64,000 nt of DNA from contig NZ_JAUSZR010000001.1 in the NCBI RefSeq assembly GCF_030817835.1, positions 2,480,001 through 2,544,000 on the forward strand, written 5' to 3'. The notes under the pieces were generated by a model, which worked only from the letters and a program-made list of their open reading frames with translations, searched no databases and had not been told where the DNA came from. This stretch comes from Pseudarthrobacter sp. W1I19. GTDB lineage: Bacteria; Actinomycetota; Actinomycetes; Actinomycetales; Micrococcaceae. Positions within the stretch are counted from its first letter, which is position 1; each line of letters opens with the position of its first letter. Made by a program: the position numbers and the translations under genes. This document shows positions 45,410 to 54,696 of this stretch, in pieces.

Positions 45410-48268
45410 ATGATCGACATCCGAGACGACCTCACCACTCGCGCCGCCTACGTCTCCGACGCGTCCATCTACCGCAGGCTCCCGGCAGCAGTCGTCGAAC
45501 CGCGCAACGCCGAGGAAGTCCGGGAAGCGCTGGCCTTAGCGCAGAGTCGCGGCTGGTCGGTCATCTCCCGTGGCGGAGGAACATCCGTCGCGGGCAACGC
45601 CATCGGCGAGGGCCTCATCATCGACACTTCCAGGCACTTCAACCGGATCAAATCCATTGACCCGGAAACCATGACCGCCGTCATCGAACCGGGCGTAGTG
45701 TGCGACCAACTGCGGGACGCTGCCTCGGAATTCGGCCTCACCTACGGGCCAGACCCGTCCACCCACTCCCGATGCACAATAGGCGGAATGGTCGCGAACA
45801 ACGCCTGCGGATCCCACTCCGTGGCCTGGGGCACCAGCGCAGACAACCTCGTAGCCGTCAAGGTCATGCTGGGGGACGGAAGCGAAATCGAACTCGGCAA
45901 GGGCTTCACCTCCGAACCGAAAATCACCCTTGCACTCACCGCGCTGCGCGACCGACACCTTGCAATGCTTCGCACGGAACTTGGCCAGTTCCCCCGCCAA
46001 GTCTCTGGATACGGCCTGCACTACCTGCTCAGCGAACACGGCTTCGACACCGCCAAAGCCTTCGCCGGAACGGAGGGCACCTGCGGAGTCATCACAGAGC
46101 TCACCGTTAAACTTGTCCGCAAGCCCGCACACACCGCCTTGGCAGTCCTCGGGTTCGAAGACGTCTTCGCCGCCGCGGCCGCGGCCCCCAAGCTTCGAAT
46201 CGCACACGTGTACACCATTGAAGGCATGGGAGCAGACCTCATCCAGGCCCTCCAAACCAGGCCAGGCAGGGAAACAGCCGGATCAGAACTGCCCGCAGGC
46301 GGAGGCTGGCTCTACTGCGAAGTCGGAGCCGACACCCTCCAGGAGGCCGAAACACGTGCCCTTGAACTGCCCGGTCTGATATCCGAGAAGGTCGTCGACT
46401 CCATCGTCGTGCCTGAAGGTCCCCTCGCAAAAGCCCTCTGGAACATCCGCGAAGCAGGCGCCGGCATCGTCACCCGCCTGCCTGAGGGCGGAGAAGCCTG
46501 GCCCGGCTGGGAAGACTCAGCCGTCCCTCCCCACCGTTTTGGCGAGTACCTGCGTGACCTCTACGACCTGATGGACGAAAGCGACCTGTCCGGCATCCCC
46601 TTCGGCCACTTCGGCGAAGGATGCGTCCACATCCGAATCTCCTTCGACTTCAGCAGCGACGCCGGCGTCGCCGCCTACCGGGAATTCATCGAAAAAGCCG
46701 CAGAACTCGTCCGCCGCTACGGAGGCTCCGTTTCCGGCGAACACGGTGACGGCCGGGCCCGCTCCGAACTATTGGCAACCATCTACACACCCGAAGCCCT
46801 GACATCATTTAGCGAGTTCAAGAACATCTTCGATCTGGAAGGCTTCTTCAACCCTGGTGTCCTGGTAAACCCGGAACCTGTTGACCAAGGGATCCGCCCC
46901 GGCCCGGGAGCGCGCACCTTCGAACTGACACCCGTCCACGCCTTTACCCGGGACGAAGGTTCCTTCGCCAACGCTGTGAACCGTTGTGTCGGTGTTGGTG
47001 CCTGCCGCTCTGATGTGGGTGCCATGTGCCCGTCTTTCCAGGCAACCAAAGACGAAGTCCATTCAACCCGGGGCCGCGCCCGGTCACTCGCGGAGATGCT
47101 CAGGGGCGAAAGCATCACTGACGGATGGAAATCGAAGGAAACCCTCGAAGCCCTTGACCTGTGCCTTTCTTGCAAGGCCTGCGCCACGGAATGCCCCGTC
47201 AACGTCGACATGGCCACCTACAAAGCGGAATTCCTCCATCACCACTATCGCCACGGACTGTTTTCGTTCATCGGAAAAAACCGGCGGCCCATGGCCCAAT
47301 TCACCATGGGCTGGATGCCTTACCTCATGCGCATCACCGAACGCATCCCTTTCGCCTTCCGCCTCATCAACCTCCTAGAGTCCTTCCGACCAATCGAAGA
47401 ACTGACCAAACGACTGGGTGGCATCGAGACGAAGCGGCGAATGATCACCTTTGCCCCGCAACCGCTGACGGCATGGTTCCGCCGCCGGCGCTCATCATCA
47501 GCAGAAGTCGACGATACCCGTGAATCCGTAGTCCTCTGGCCGGACACCTTCACTAACTTCTCAGCCGACGCGCCCGGGAAAGCAGCAGTCGACGTCCTGG
47601 AAGCAATGGGATACCGCGTTCTCATGCCAATGGGCAATGTCTGCTGCGGTCTTACGTGGCACTCCACAGGGCAGTTGGACATGACCAAAAAGGTCCTGCG
47701 AGACACCCTCGATGTAATGGAACCGCTGTTACGTGCGGGATATCCGGTGATCGGCTTAGAGCCATCGTGCACCGTCATGCTGCAAGAGGAAATTACTGAA
47801 CTGCTGCCGGATGACGACCGCGCTGCACTCGTTTCGCAACTCACTCAGACCCTTGGGTCGTTCGCCGCCCAGCACCTCCAAGACGGCAAGCCCTGGCCAT
47901 TCGGGAAACTATCCAGCGATGCGGGCCGTCCTGCTGAAGCGCTGTGTCAGGTGCATTGCCATCAAAAGTCAGCCCTTGGATATGAACCGGAACTTAATGT
48001 CATGGAAAAACTCGGCGTAAACACCACTGTCATCGGGGGAGGCTGCTGTGGGTTGGCTGGCAACTGGGGCTTCGAACCAGGCCACTACGACATCTCCCAG
48101 ACTCTCGGTGAGCGGGAACTGTTCCCCGCCATCCGAAACGCTGCGGACGGCACCATCGTTCTCGCAGACGGATTCTCTTGCCGCACTCAAATCGCGCAGG
48201 GAACCTCCGCCGACGGAGTGCACCTCGCCCAGATCATGCTCCAAGCCCTAAACCGGACAGACGAGTGA
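45410..48268 (+). CDS. FAD/Fe-S 2-hydroxyacid dehydrogenase (GlcD-GlcF fusion, D-lactate dehydrogenase type)
   Basis: The protein has 952 residues. The N-terminal 460 residues are an FAD-linked PCMH/GlcD domain (VISRGGGTSVAGNAIGEGL; GTEGTCGVITELTVKL; SGEHGDGRARSELLATIYTP). An Fe-S section follows, with CVGVGACRSDVGAMCPSF and CLSCKACATECPVNV, then a CCG domain repeat (GNVCCGLTWHSTGQ; LEPSCTVML; VHCHQKSALG; GGGCCGLAGNWGFE). It oxidises a 2-hydroxy acid at the membrane and passes electrons to the respiratory chain. Fusion of GlcD and GlcF parts is common in Dld/YdiJ-like enzymes. As the last gene of the cluster it may oxidise the hydroxy acid released by the hydrolases. Confidence 0.9.
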   Translation: MIDIRDDLTTRAAYVSDASIYRRLPAAVVEPRNAEEVREALALAQSRGWSVISRGGGTSVAGNAIGEGLIIDTSRHFNRIKSIDPETMTAVIEPGVVCDQLRDAASEFGLTYGPDPSTHSRCTIGGMVANNACGSHSVAWGTSADNLVAVKVMLGDGSEIELGKGFTSEPKITLALTALRDRHLAMLRTELGQFPRQVSGYGLHYLLSEHGFDTAKAFAGTEGTCGVITELTVKLVRKPAHTALAVLGFEDVFAAAAAAPKLRIAHVYTIEGMGADLIQALQTRPGRETAGSELPAGGGWLYCEVGADTLQEAETRALELPGLISEKVVDSIVVPEGPLAKALWNIREAGAGIVTRLPEGGEAWPGWEDSAVPPHRFGEYLRDLYDLMDESDLSGIPFGHFGEGCVHIRISFDFSSDAGVAAYREFIEKAAELVRRYGGSVSGEHGDGRARSELLATIYTPEALTSFSEFKNIFDLEGFFNPGVLVNPEPVDQGIRPGPGARTFELTPVHAFTRDEGSFANAVNRCVGVGACRSDVGAMCPSFQATKDEVHSTRGRARSLAEMLRGESITDGWKSKETLEALDLCLSCKACATECPVNVDMATYKAEFLHHHYRHGLFSFIGKNRRPMAQFTMGWMPYLMRITERIPFAFRLINLLESFRPIEELTKRLGGIETKRRMITFAPQPLTAWFRRRRSSSAEVDDTRESVVLWPDTFTNFSADAPGKAAVDVLEAMGYRVLMPMGNVCCGLTWHSTGQLDMTKKVLRDTLDVMEPLLRAGYPVIGLEPSCTVMLQEEITELLPDDDRAALVSQLTQTLGSFAAQHLQDGKPWPFGKLSSDAGRPAEALCQVHCHQKSALGYEPELNVMEKLGVNTTVIGGGCCGLAGNWGFEPGHYDISQTLGERELFPAIRNAADGTIVLADGFSCRTQIAQGTSADGVHLAQIMLQALNRTDE

Positions 48269-48341
48269 CTCTTTGCCGCCTTATCCACCACACGATCGGC
48301 AAGCCCTCCGGGCACCGCAAGTGGGCTGAACCCGGTACTCA

Positions 48342-48541
48342 CTCTACAGCCGCGACTTCGACAAACTCCTCCGCGTCGCGGAGTAGATCGAGCTCGGCCT
48401 GATGGGCTTCAACGCCTGCCTCATCTCCAACGCAGCCGCCCCTTCGGCGGCGTCAAATAATCCGGTCTCGGCCGCGAAGGCGGCGCCGAAGGCATCGGTG
48501 AATACACCACCACCCAATACATCGGCATCAACGACCCCTAA
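48342..48541 (+). pseudogene. C-terminal relic of a succinate-semialdehyde dehydrogenase-like aldehyde dehydrogenase
   Basis: The forward strand reads LYSRDFDKLLRVAE, stop, IELGLMGFN and LISNAAAP. A one-base loss follows, then FGGVK, stop, SGLGREGGAEGIGEYTTTQY and IGINDP with the natural stop at 48541. This is the last ~65 residues of an NAD(P) aldehyde dehydrogenase of the GabD type. Two premature stops (each one change from CAG/CAA) and a frameshift show it is dead. No other part of the gene was found. Confidence 0.85.
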
Positions 48542-49197
48542 GCTACATAACGTTTCCAGCGCAAGCCTTGGCCTAATGCAGTACACACACTGACCGGTAC
48601 GACTCCGACGCCACCACCGTGCCCGGGCACTGACTCTGGGCGTATCTCAAAAGACCTTTCCATGACGACAGATGCCCCATTATCAGTGACGAACGCTCCA
48701 TTGACCGAAGCGGGCGGCGCGCTCCTACACCGGATCTGTGCGAAGACGATCGCTTCTTTTGCACAGCACTCGAGACCGATTGACCGCAGTTTCTCACCTG
48801 TGACCAATGCTTGTTCTTTAGCACGCCCACGGGCCAGTTGCCTTTCAATAAAGGCTTTTGTGCAGAACTGGCACTCACCGATCCGCTCACCCGCCTACTG
48901 CAGAACCGGGCATCCTCGGGATCGACACATCAAGTTGAAACACCCCAATCTGACGTCAGGCAGGAGCCCGCAGCCGTTCAGGAGGGGGTGGTTTTCCTTT
49001 TCCTGACGGTGGTTGAGAGAGTTCTTGGACCCCAACCTGAGGCTTCCCGATGCTTGGGCCAGATGGGAATGTCGCTGGTACCCAAAGCCCCGGGCATCAG
49101 TTTCCACTCGAAAGGCAGAGGCAGGATGGCTGAACGTCTTCCCGTGCACGATCAGAAGGAGCCGCCGATCAGGGCCCAGCAGGGATGACGGCTGTCA
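48542..49197. other. Degraded or non-coding stretch
   Basis: About 650 bases after the aldehyde dehydrogenase relic. Frames of 80-125 codons exist on both strands (for example 48811-49188 forward), but none shows a family, a ribosome site or consistent codon use. It probably holds further relics. Confidence 0.5.
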
Positions 49198-49314
49198 GGC
49201 CCGCAACGGAACCTGCTCACGCCCTAAATTTCCAAAGTGTCAAGCTTTGTACACACTAAACGGCCAAGAAGCTTCTGACCTGCGGAAACACTGTGCCGGA
49301 GGTGGGACTCGAAC
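49198..49314. repeat. Left direct repeat with tRNA-Leu 3' end (att-like)
   Basis: Bases 49231-49314 match 59990-60073 without gaps at 79 of 84 positions, and weaker similarity extends left to 49198. The right 21 bases correspond to the T-arm and acceptor end of the tRNA-Leu gene at 60053-60134 (GGTGGGACTCGAAC), after which identity stops. This is how a tRNA-targeting integrase leaves an attachment-site copy at the far end of an inserted element. Confidence 0.85.
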
Positions 49315-49716
49315 TACCTTCCAGGCCTTGCAGACACTGGGAACGCGCGGAAACATGCGGAATCCACGACGGTTCGAGGGCTGTACGTCCCGGTCCGAAG
49401 CCGAGTCTGTGGACAGTGTCCACACATCATTTCCGTCACTTTAGAGTTTCCGGACCAACGACGGCACCCCCAGCGGCAGGATGCGGTCCCCGGTCCTGAT
49501 AGGTTTTGCCCAGCTCGAAGAACGGCCGCGGCTTCAACAATCCGGCAACCACGAAACGCCATGAAAGCACCAGACCTACGTTCGCCTGCTGGCCAGCTTC
49601 CAGGAGCTTCTTGGTCGCTGCCACCTCCTTTGAGCCATCCGTTGAACCGGCCTGCACCGCTTTCAAGGACGACGCGTCAGGAAACCGCCGAGCCGGCAAG
49701 CTCCCGAACCCGTTAG
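49315..49716. other. Inside left end of putative island, no recognised gene
   Basis: About 400 bases between the repeat and the toxin gene. An 87-codon reverse frame (49436-49699) lacks recombinase residues. An integrase would be expected here, but I find none. Confidence 0.5.
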
Positions 49717-50085
49717 CTAGCGCCTGATGAGATGCTTGCCAATCAGCCCGCCGCTGGCTTCAAGTGAGACATCACCGGCGGCGACCCCGACGACGAGATC
49801 AAATGCCGCATCGGTGCTGAAGTCATGCCGGTAACCGTTGATCCAGAGCATCAAAACCATCAGTGTCCACGCTGTGCGTTTGTTGCCGTCGATCAGCGGG
49901 TGGAAGCGCGCCACCGACTCCATCAAGGCCGCCGCCTTCATCGCCAACTGCGGATAAGCTTCCACACCCATGACTGTCGTTGCCGGACGCGCCAGAGCCG
50001 CGGCCAGCAGACCGATATCCCGGATACGGAACCCGAACCGGTCAACGACCTGCAACGCGTCTTCAATCTCGAGGTACTCGGTCAC
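49717..50085 (-). CDS. doc: Doc-type toxin (Fic/Doc family)
   Basis: The protein has 122 residues with the Doc catalytic motif ARFHPLIDGNKRTAW, in which His, Asp, Asn, Lys and Arg line the nucleotide site. Doc toxins phosphorylate EF-Tu and stop translation. The upstream gene encodes a ribbon-helix-helix antitoxin and overlaps it by ATGA. The pair lies at the inner left edge of the repeat-bounded interval, where addiction modules of islands often sit. Confidence 0.92.
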   Translation of the reverse strand: MTEYLEIEDALQVVDRFGFRIRDIGLLAAALARPATTVMGVEAYPQLAMKAAALMESVARFHPLIDGNKRTAWTLMVLMLWINGYRHDFSTDAAFDLVVGVAAGDVSLEASGGLIGKHLIRR

Positions 50086-50288
50086 GCATCCTCAAGGCGC
50101 GTCAAAAGCTCGGCGTCATGGCTCATCACGAAATCCAGACCCTCACCGATCTCGCGAGTGCGCCGGTGACGCTGGAGCACCAACTCCGCACCCTGCAGCA
50201 GCAAAGCCGACTTCGAGGTGTGCGCCTCGGCGGCAAGTTGGTCCAGACGACGATCGAGATCGTCCGGGACACGCAGATTCATAGCCAT
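50082..50288 (-). CDS. Ribbon-helix-helix antitoxin of the Doc pair
   Basis: The protein has 68 residues. The start MAMNLRVPDDLDRRLDQLAA with a following TSKSALLLQGAELVLQ helix pair is a CopG/MetJ-type ribbon-helix-helix. The C-terminal GEGLDFVMSHDAELLTRLED would wrap the toxin. It binds its own promoter as repressor in such systems. Four-base overlap with doc supports coupled synthesis. A classical Phd antitoxin is of another fold, so this is the RHH-Doc variant common in actinobacteria. Confidence 0.88.
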   Translation of the reverse strand: MAMNLRVPDDLDRRLDQLAAEAHTSKSALLLQGAELVLQRHRRTREIGEGLDFVMSHDAELLTRLEDA

Positions 50289-51024
50289 GCACTAATGGTA
50301 CCAAACCAGTACCAGGCGGCGTTTAGGGTAACTCGCTACATCTCTTCGCGGCGTGCCCGAACCGGTATCCCTAGGCCGGTCAACTGGCTGGTGCCCCAAC
50401 ATCCTCCAGCACTGACCTGTCGAAAAAACGGATCTCCCCCGTTGCCGCGAAGAACACAGGAACTACCGATGTGCTCAGGTCTTTAGACGTTTCGTAGATC
50501 TCAGCCGCACCCCCGTGCTTCCTCGCAACCGTTCCAACCAGCTCGGTACCGCGAACCCGAACAGTTCGATATTTGTAGCTCACCGTGACCCCTTCGTCGG
50601 CTAGGGCACACCCTACCCCCTGCCGCTTCGAGGAGGGTTGGCTCGCCATCGCAACATGTTCAATTTTCCGGACGCCGCCGTGCCGCGGCCGGTTGGTTTC
50701 AGCCAGGCGCGTGGAGTCGATGCCGCCAATTGCCGCCGCGGTGTTAGGTGCATCGACACCGTCATCGATGATTCCGGGTCCGACGCAGCCTCCCCCGGCG
50801 CTGACTACTCGACGACTGCTCATTACAGACGCACCTTAGGTGTGAACTCACGCAGCACCCGGGTCTCGATGAGTTCCTGCGGCGTTCTCACAGCAGCGTA
50901 GTCGGGCTTCACAGGCTGCCACGGCTGTCACGTGCTTGAAGTACCGGACGTGTCCGCGGCCATTGCGCTGCTGATGAAGGTCCCCTGCGGAGCCGCCGGA
51001 CTGCCGCGGCTCCGCCCGGGGACT
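50289..51024. other. Mostly uncharacterised stretch, one doubtful small gene
   Basis: About 735 bases. A reverse-strand frame 50380-50649 (ATG 50649, 89 codons) ends TSVVPVFFAATGEIRFFDRS and has plausible composition but no family. Nothing else is seen. The right end joins the stop of the hydroxyacid dehydrogenase. Confidence 0.35.
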
Positions 51025-52014
51025 CTAAACGGTCGTGACGCTGACCGCGCGCTTCGTCGCCGTTACGACTCCGCTTGGAATATCGCCACGGAGGACCGCG
51101 TCGAAGTTCTGCCACACGGTCGCGATGCGGCGCTGAACGTTTTCCCAGCCGACGCCTGCCATGTGGGGCGTGCAGACCACCTGTTCCATGTTCAGCAGCT
51201 CACTGGCGGTGTTCAGTGGCTCCTTCTCGTAGACATCAAGTCCGGCTCCTGCAATGCGTCCCTCGCGCAGGAACTCGATGAGAGCGTCCTGGTCCACGAC
51301 TTCGCCGCGGCCGACATTGACGAGAACGCCGCTGCGCTTCATCAGGGCAAGTTCGTCCCGCCCGACCAGCTTGTTCGATTGCGCGTTCAAGGGAAGACTT
51401 AGGCAGACGACGTCGGATACCGCCATGAGCTCTTCCAACGGCACGGTGCGGGCCGGGATCAGTTCCGACACGGTCAACGGGATCTCCGCGTTGTCGTAGA
51501 AGACCACATTGGCGCCGAAGCCGTGGTGGACGATCTTGCCGATCCAGCGTCCGATATTTCCCAGTCCGACTATGCCGACTGTTTTGTTGTACAGCTCCGA
51601 GTAGGACGTCTCATCCAGGTCTTCGCGCCATTTTCCGTCGCGCAGCAGCTGTGTAGAGGCTGGAATCCGCCGCATTACCGTCAGCATCAACGTCAGTGCG
51701 TGTTCCGCAACAGAGATGGAGTGGGTCTTCATTTGCGCAACCGGAACGCCGAGTTCGTCCAGGACGGCAACCGGAAGCTGCCCATAGCCGGAGCTCATGT
51801 ATTGAATAAACTGCACGTTCCTGGCGGCGCGGAATACCTCTTCGGGAACATCGACGCCGGAAATGAGGAAATCGGCGTCTTCGGCTTCGCGGCAAATTTC
51901 CGCGAGATCAGCCGATAGCGGCATCACTTTCATGGTAAAACCCTCTGGCGTCGATTCCAGAATACGGTCGATGTAGTCGTTCAGTGGGTTTACGAACAAA
52001 ACCTTGTATGTCAT
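51025..52014 (-). CDS. D-isomer-specific 2-hydroxyacid dehydrogenase
   Basis: The protein has 329 residues. The NAD site is IVGLGNIGRWIG, substrate Arg in NVGRGEVVDQ, Glu in YEKEPLN and His in TPHMAGVGWENVQRR. It differs clearly from the 21870 enzyme. It lies 70 bp after an isopropylmalate-dehydrogenase-like gene on the same strand and divergent from the CoA-transferase operon. It likely reduces or oxidises a keto/hydroxy acid in the same pathway. Confidence 0.88.
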   Translation of the reverse strand: MTYKVLFVNPLNDYIDRILESTPEGFTMKVMPLSADLAEICREAEDADFLISGVDVPEEVFRAARNVQFIQYMSSGYGQLPVAVLDELGVPVAQMKTHSISVAEHALTLMLTVMRRIPASTQLLRDGKWREDLDETSYSELYNKTVGIVGLGNIGRWIGKIVHHGFGANVVFYDNAEIPLTVSELIPARTVPLEELMAVSDVVCLSLPLNAQSNKLVGRDELALMKRSGVLVNVGRGEVVDQDALIEFLREGRIAGAGLDVYEKEPLNTASELLNMEQVVCTPHMAGVGWENVQRRIATVWQNFDAVLRGDIPSGVVTATKRAVSVTTV

Positions 52015-52084
52015 TGGTGCATCTTTCTTAGTCGGTGTCAGACGTCATGGCCGCGGCGGGTATGCCGGGCCGCCTGCCCGTCAG

Positions 52085-53155
52085 CTATGCCGGCAAAGCG
52101 TTGAGGATGGTCTCCAGAACTTCCTGGGTGTCGGCTGTCCCGCCCAGATCACGCGCCAGGGGTCCCGTCAGGAGTGCCGACTCGACCGCGGTTTGGATGT
52201 TCTGTGCTGCCTGAGTGCAGAGGTCATCTCCATGGCGTTCGCCCAGCCACTCCAGCATCATCGAGGCCGAGAGGATCATCGCGGTCGGGTTCGCGATGCC
52301 CTTGCCAGCGATGTCGGGCGCACTTCCGTGTGAGGGCTGAAACACGCCGCGTGTGAGGCTGACGTCGGCAGAAGGCGCGACGCCGAGACCGCCGACGAGG
52401 CCAGCGGCGATCTCGGAAAGGATGTCGCCGAAGATATTTTCTGAGACGACTACGTCGTACCGTTCCGGGTCGGTCACCATGTACATCGACCCGGCATCGA
52501 TGTAGTACTTTGCACTTCCGATATCGGAGTTTTTAGCCGCGACCTCGTCGAAAACCTTCTCCATCAAAACGTTGCTGCGCAGAGCATTTGATTTGTGCAG
52601 CAGCGTTACGTGTCCGGGAGTGCCCCGCTTGCGACGCGCCCGCGCCTGTGAAAACGCGACGTCGAAGAGCTTCTCGCACGTGGCCCGGGTGATGGTCATA
52701 CGATCACTCGCAGTCTCGTCGCTGGGCTCATGATGATCGGCCAGGCCAGCGAACATCCCTTCGGACGTTTCGCGGATGACGAGCATGTCGACGTTCTTCG
52801 CCTTGACAGGGCTCTCGACTCCCGGGAAAAGCCGAACCGGCCGTAGGCTTGAGAAGAGCCCGTAGTGGGCCCGCATTTCAACCTGGGCGCCCAGTTCAAG
52901 GCCCTCGGGTCCGCGCACGTCCGGCAGCCCCATCGCACCGAACAGAACAGCGTCTTTCTTGCCGATCTCATCCATATCGACCGCAGTGATCTTTCGTCCG
53001 GTACGCCGGTACAGGTCTGCGCTGAAGTCGTAGGACGTGTAGTTCAGCTTCAGCCCGTAGCGTCCTTCGCATTCCTTTAGTACCGACAGAGCCGCGTCGA
53101 CCACTTCAGTTCCGATTCCGTCTCCGGGAATGACAGCGATGTCATAGTGAGTCAT
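52085..53155 (-). CDS. Isopropylmalate/D-malate/tartrate dehydrogenase-family enzyme
   Basis: The protein has 356 residues. It opens [19 protein letters not shown], contains [11 protein letters not shown], the catalytic Lys in [21 protein letters not shown] and the cofactor motif [15 protein letters not shown]. Family members oxidatively decarboxylate 2-hydroxy acids. Leucine biosynthesis genes are absent here and the substrate loop is unlike LeuB, so a D-malate/tartrate or alkylmalate dehydrogenase role fits the 2-hydroxycarboxylate theme of the island. Specificity is inference. Confidence 0.87.
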   Translation of the reverse strand: MTHYDIAVIPGDGIGTEVVDAALSVLKECEGRYGLKLNYTSYDFSADLYRRTGRKITAVDMDEIGKKDAVLFGAMGLPDVRGPEGLELGAQVEMRAHYGLFSSLRPVRLFPGVESPVKAKNVDMLVIRETSEGMFAGLADHHEPSDETASDRMTITRATCEKLFDVAFSQARARRKRGTPGHVTLLHKSNALRSNVLMEKVFDEVAAKNSDIGSAKYYIDAGSMYMVTDPERYDVVVSENIFGDILSEIAAGLVGGLGVAPSADVSLTRGVFQPSHGSAPDIAGKGIANPTAMILSASMMLEWLGERHGDDLCTQAAQNIQTAVESALLTGPLARDLGGTADTQEVLETILNALPA

Positions 53156-53460
53156 TGGTCTTCCTGCCTTGCTAAGTGCGCGCGCTCCCGCGCCGAGTAT
53201 CCGCCCCAGGACAGGAAGCCGCGCCTACGCGGATGCCTTGTCCCCATGAGCTTTCCCATGTGGTGAGAGGCTTTATTTGCTAAGTGGGAAGACGTTAGCA
53301 GAAGATGACTTGGCTCACAAGGCAAATTCGGCCGATCGAGCTGCACTTTCTTGTTGCGCGGATCACAATCCGCTGCTACTGTCTATCCGCTCGATGACAA
53401 GCTTCTCCCACACAGTGAGAATCACGTCGAATTGCATTCCATGACGCAGGCAGGACAGAC
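53156..53460. promoter_or_regulatory. Divergent promoter region of the island catabolic genes
   Basis: A 305-base gap between two divergent operons, without a gene. It contains CTCCCACACAGTGAG (about 53404-53420), an imperfect inverted element resembling the palindrome before the GntP operon, and a TTCCCA/TGGGAA pair around 53256-53290. These are candidates for the IclR regulator encoded at 59169. Confidence 0.4.
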
Positions 53461-54696
53461 ATGACGCAGCAACTTCACCTTGAGGGGAACTCCCTCCCGC
53501 TCCAAGGCATCCGCGTGCTGGAGCTCGGCAGCTTTATCGCCGGACCGTTCGCAACTCGCATTTTTGGTGATTTCGGAGCTGAAGTTATCAAAATCGAGAA
53601 GCCCCACGGCGGCGATGAGTTGCGCGACTGGCGCAAGACCCGGGGAACGACCTCCATGCTGTTCCGTACCATCGGCCGGAACAAGAAATCCGTTGCCTTG
53701 GACCTGCGTTCCGAGGGCGGGCTTAAGGCAGTCAAGAAGATCGCCGCCCACTGCGACGTGGTGATCGAAAACTTCCGTCCCGGAACCCTTGAAAAGTGGG
53801 GTCTGGGCCCGGATGTCCTTCAAGAACTTAACCCCGACATCGTCATGGTCCGGATCTCCGGCTACGGCCAAACCGGCCCCTACAAGAACCGCGCCGGGTT
53901 CGGCAGCTCCGCAGAGTCCTTCGCAGGTTTGCGCTACGTCACCGGCGAGCCGGACCGGCCTGCAGGGCGTGCGGCGGCCAGCCTGGGCGATACCGTCGCC
54001 GGACTGTACGGGGTGATCGGCGCCCTGATGCTCATGCTCCAGAAAGCCCGCGGGCAGAAGACCGACACCTCCCAGGTAGTCGACGTCGCACTTTACGAAG
54101 GGGTCTTCAGCCTCCTCGAATCACTCGTCCCTGACTACGACGCCTACGGCATGGTCAGGAAGCGCACCGGCGGCGCCCTGCCCGGTGTCGTCCCCACCGG
54201 CTCCTACCTTTGCGGCGACGACCTCGAGGTCGTCATCGGGGGCAACTCAAACTCCGTGTTCGTCCGGCTCATGCGGGCGATCGGCCGGGACGACCTGGCC
54301 GAGGACGAAACACTCCTTACTACCCAAGGCCGCGGTGCCCGCGAGGAAGAGCTGAACGGCGCCATCTCCGCCTGGACCGGCAGCATGCCCCTGGCTGAGG
54401 TCCTGGACAAGCTGGACGACGCCGGCGTCCCCGCCGGCCCCGTCTACGACGCGCCGAGCATCGTTGTGGACAAGCACTACCTGGCCCGCGACATGATCCA
54501 GACCCACGAGGTGGTCATCGAAAACGAACCCGAGCTGATCCGCTTCCCCGGCGTTGTTCCCAAGATCCCCGGCCATCAGGGCCAGGTCAACTGGGTTGGC
54601 CCGGAACTGGGCGAACACACCCAGGAGGTCCTCCAGGAACTCGCAGAGATGAACGCTGACGAGATCAATGACCTCGGACTGCAGGAGGTGCGCTGA
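53461..54696 (+). CDS. Class III (CaiB/BaiF) CoA-transferase, copy 2
   Basis: The protein has 411 residues and is colinear with the 10615-11859 enzyme (GIRVLELGSFIAGPFATRIF; DFGAEVIKIEKPHGGDELRD; IGRNKKSVALDLRSEGG; ENFRPGTLEKWG). The catalytic Asp is expected in VVDVALYEGVFSLLES. The stop directly abuts the ATG of the lyase gene. It should activate a free hydroxy acid as its CoA ester. Full-length similarity to copy 1 and identical partnership suggest the same chemistry on related substrates. Confidence 0.92.
   Translation: MTQQLHLEGNSLPLQGIRVLELGSFIAGPFATRIFGDFGAEVIKIEKPHGGDELRDWRKTRGTTSMLFRTIGRNKKSVALDLRSEGGLKAVKKIAAHCDVVIENFRPGTLEKWGLGPDVLQELNPDIVMVRISGYGQTGPYKNRAGFGSSAESFAGLRYVTGEPDRPAGRAAASLGDTVAGLYGVIGALMLMLQKARGQKTDTSQVVDVALYEGVFSLLESLVPDYDAYGMVRKRTGGALPGVVPTGSYLCGDDLEVVIGGNSNSVFVRLMRAIGRDDLAEDETLLTTQGRGAREEELNGAISAWTGSMPLAEVLDKLDDAGVPAGPVYDAPSIVVDKHYLARDMIQTHEVVIENEPELIRFPGVVPKIPGHQGQVNWVGPELGEHTQEVLQELAEMNADEINDLGLQEVR

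Noticed and set aside
49436..49699. Possible integrase fragment at the left end of the island
   Set aside because: No recombinase Arg/His/Tyr motifs are visible in either strand of this stretch.
50380..50823. 147-codon reverse frame in the island
   Set aside because: Only the C-terminal half looks protein-like and no family is recognised; noted as doubtful within the 50289-51024 entry rather than called as a gene.
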